From positions 14,160 to 78,159 of the forward strand of contig JACABB010000019.1 of assembly GCA_013376985.1 (NCBI GenBank): 64,000 bases of DNA. The letters run 5' to 3'. This DNA comes from Bacteroidales bacterium (GTDB lineage: Bacteria > Bacteroidota > Bacteroidia > Bacteroidales > Tenuifilaceae). The notes beneath the pieces were generated by a model. The model had not been told where the DNA came from, did no database searches, and saw nothing but the letters and a program-made list of their open reading frames with translations. The position numbers and the translations under genes were made by a program. Positions 62,501-64,000 of the stretch are shown piece by piece (position 1 is the first letter of the stretch; the number at the start of each line of letters is the position of its first letter).

Positions 62501-63514
62501 ATGAACAAAACAGTTGCAGTTATTGGAGGTGGAGTTGCCGGACTTGAAACCTCAATTCAACTCGAGAAACTAGGTTATAATGTATATCTTTTCGAAAAGA
62601 ACTCACAATTGGGCGGCCATGCTGAAAAATGGGATAGATTATTCCCAAGTAGAAGACATGCTTCAGAAGTAATAGATTCTCTGAAAAACAGGATTAATAA
62701 TGTTCAAATCAACCTTGCAACTCAAGTAAACGATATTAAACGTGAGAATGGTGCTTTCCTAGTTGACGCAAACGGAAAAAGTCAAAAGGTTGATGCAATA
62801 GTCCTTACTACAGGGTTTGAGCTATTTCCTGCCAATAAAAAGGAGGAGTACGGGTATGGTATTTTCGAGAATGTAATCACTTCGGCGGAACTCGAGAGCA
62901 TGTTCTCATCCAATGGTAAACCTCAAATGGTTGATGGGAATACACCTACTAAAGTTGCTTTTATACACTGTGTTGGTAGCCGCGATGAGAAGGTAAATCG
63001 CCCATACTGTTCAAAAGTTTGCTGTGTTACGGCTGTTAAGCAAGCAATAGAGGTAAAAGAGGCACTTCCTTCATCTGAGGTATACTGTTTATACATGGAT
63101 TTAAGGATGTTTGGCCCAGGATACGAAGATCTCTACAAAGATGCACAGGTAAAAGGTGTAACTTTTATTCGTGGACGTTTATCAGAAACCAGCGAGCTTG
63201 AAGGGGGTCGTGTTCTAATCAAAGCAGAAGATACTCTTTCGTCTAAACCTTTAAAAATATCTGTAGATATGGTGATTCTGATGGTAGGTATGTCTCCTCT
63301 ACCATCAACCGAAAAACTTCTTAAAAATTTAGAATTAGAGCCAAATAACGACGGTTTTATTCAGGTAAAAGACTATCACCTTGAGCCTACTCACACAAAG
63401 GCTGAAGGGGTTTTTGTTGCAGGAGCTTGCACTGGACCAAACAACATCACCGATTCAGTAAACGCTGCGCATTCAGCTGCACTAGAAGTGCATAAATACT
63501 TAACATCTAAGTAG
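62501..63514 (+). CDS. hdrA: HdrA-like FAD oxidoreductase, short form
   Basis: 337 residues. The FAD-binding VIGGGVAGLETSIQLEKLG (6-24) is followed by FEKNSQLGGHAEKWD; IHCVGSRDEK and the Cys pair in YCSKVCCVTAVKQA are typical of HdrA. It lacks the extra ferredoxin domains of the methanogen protein, as in QmoA-like forms. It likely takes electrons from a donor for the HdrBC part. It lies 120 bp after hdrB and 3 bp before the next gene. Confidence 0.88.
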   Translation: MNKTVAVIGGGVAGLETSIQLEKLGYNVYLFEKNSQLGGHAEKWDRLFPSRRHASEVIDSLKNRINNVQINLATQVNDIKRENGAFLVDANGKSQKVDAIVLTTGFELFPANKKEEYGYGIFENVITSAELESMFSSNGKPQMVDGNTPTKVAFIHCVGSRDEKVNRPYCSKVCCVTAVKQAIEVKEALPSSEVYCLYMDLRMFGPGYEDLYKDAQVKGVTFIRGRLSETSELEGGRVLIKAEDTLSSKPLKISVDMVILMVGMSPLPSTEKLLKNLELEPNNDGFIQVKDYHLEPTHTKAEGVFVAGACTGPNNITDSVNAAHSAALEVHKYLTSK

Positions 63515-63517
63515 GCT

Positions 63518-63847
63518 ATGGTAAATTTCGGATACACTATATTACCTGTACATATCCTCGATCTTGATAAGGCTGACCTCAACCTTGCCAAGGCTATTAC
63601 GTTTGATGAACCAAGTTTCAAACTATGTATTGCATGTGGGAGTTGCTCTGCAACATGTACTGCTGGTACATTCACAAAATTCAGCTTTAGGCAAATGTGT
63701 CATCACATCAAGCGTGGAGAAAGTACTCAAGCTATTGACGAATCTGAAAAGTGCATGTTATGCGGAAAATGCACACTTGCTTGTCCAAGGAATGTTAATA
63801 CACGAAACATAATTCGTCTTGTTCGCAAGGCAAAACAAACTCTTTAA
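63518..63847 (+). CDS. Small dicluster ferredoxin-like (HdrC-type) subunit
   Basis: 109 residues with two 4Fe-4S motifs, CIACGSCSATCTAGTF and CMLCGKCTLACPRN. The first ends in CTAG instead of CP. It is a second HdrC-type electron carrier in the operon, 3 bp after hdrA. A link between the flavin subunit and the membrane subunit that begins 5 bp later is likely. Confidence 0.8.
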   Translation: MVNFGYTILPVHILDLDKADLNLAKAITFDEPSFKLCIACGSCSATCTAGTFTKFSFRQMCHHIKRGESTQAIDESEKCMLCGKCTLACPRNVNTRNIIRLVRKAKQTL

Positions 63848-63852
63848 GTCAT

Positions 63853-64000
63853 ATGGATTTACACGCAATGCACTTTCCATACCATCCATTTGTTCTCCCT
63901 TTCACCATTGGGCTAGTGTTTGTGTTTTTTTATGTCATAGGGAAATGGATCTATTGGATTTCTAGGCTTGGCAAAGACGATAGGATAAAAATATTTAAAA
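63853..64000 (+). CDS. Start of a membrane subunit of the hdr-type operon (partial)
   Basis: 49 codons are open to the window edge (MDLHAMHFPYHPFVLPFTIG, then a membrane helix LVFVFFYVIGKWIYWI). The position after the iron-sulfur subunit and the helix suggest a QmoC/HdrE-like membrane protein that connects the complex to quinones; more sequence would be needed to tell. Confidence 0.6.
   Translation, partial: MDLHAMHFPYHPFVLPFTIGLVFVFFYVIGKWIYWISRLGKDDRIKIFK

Overview
The window looks like a low-GC Bacteroidota chromosome, probably of the order Bacteroidales. Supporting signs are a SusC/SusD pair, several carboxypeptidase-regulatory-domain TonB receptors, a PUR-alpha-like (DUF3276) gene, a long NusB linked to DUF1573/yajC/ybbR/coaE, and promoters that fit the Bacteroidota TTTG / TAnnTTTG pattern. 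No rRNA or tRNA genes were recognised. All calls come from reading the sequence; no search was run.

Layout. 0.2-5 kb: a SusD/SusC-type glycan or nutrient uptake pair. 5.3-10.8 kb: part of a histidine-degradation locus (ftcD, a DUF4197 gene, hutI) divergent from a YfcC-type carrier. 10.9-19.2 kb: an Omp85-like barrel, uvrB, a stand-alone response regulator, a MASE1/PAS histidine kinase and an MntP manganese exporter. 19.3-27.6 kb: housekeeping genes (M3 peptidase, DUF5606, TerB-DnaJ protein, coaE, ybbR, yajC, DUF1573, nusB, DUF3276). 27.9-30.5 kb: a FeoA-FeoB fusion plus a 50-residue FeoB-associated Cys protein. 30.5-38.6 kb: a DUF4143 ATPase behind a repeat-rich promoter, a creD operon, a metal module (Cys-rich exported protein, TonB receptor, HMA chaperone) and a glycosyltransferase. 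38.8-44.9 kb: a lipase-like protein, a broken radC-like gene, REP-like repeats, a large TPR protein and a nucleoid-associated protein.

The striking region is 45.2-60.3 kb. It is a visibly AT-rich block of about 15 kb lying between two imperfect direct copies (505 and 460 bp) of the segment that joins the nucleoid-associated protein gene to an hdr operon. One copy carries a broken hdrC start and the other a broken nucleoid-protein gene, so the block looks inserted. It encodes an apparently complete azole-forming RiPP (TOMM/LAP) system. The parts are a precursor ending in CCCCIATCCCWS, an E1-like partner protein, a YcaO cyclodehydratase, a SagB-type dehydrogenase, a two-gene ABC exporter and a small M50-type protease. 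Two tandem B12-binding radical SAM enzymes, a TonB-dependent receptor, a small membrane protein and three related TPR proteins (one with a PA14 domain) complete it. A perfect 11-bp hairpin separates the precursor from the enzyme genes, as in other RiPP operons. I infer a short polythiazole peptide, possibly C-methylated, that is exported. It may be taken up again through the receptor, or the receptor may belong to self-protection.

The window ends in an hdrC-hdrB-hdrA-type iron-sulfur/flavin electron-transfer operon that continues past the right edge.
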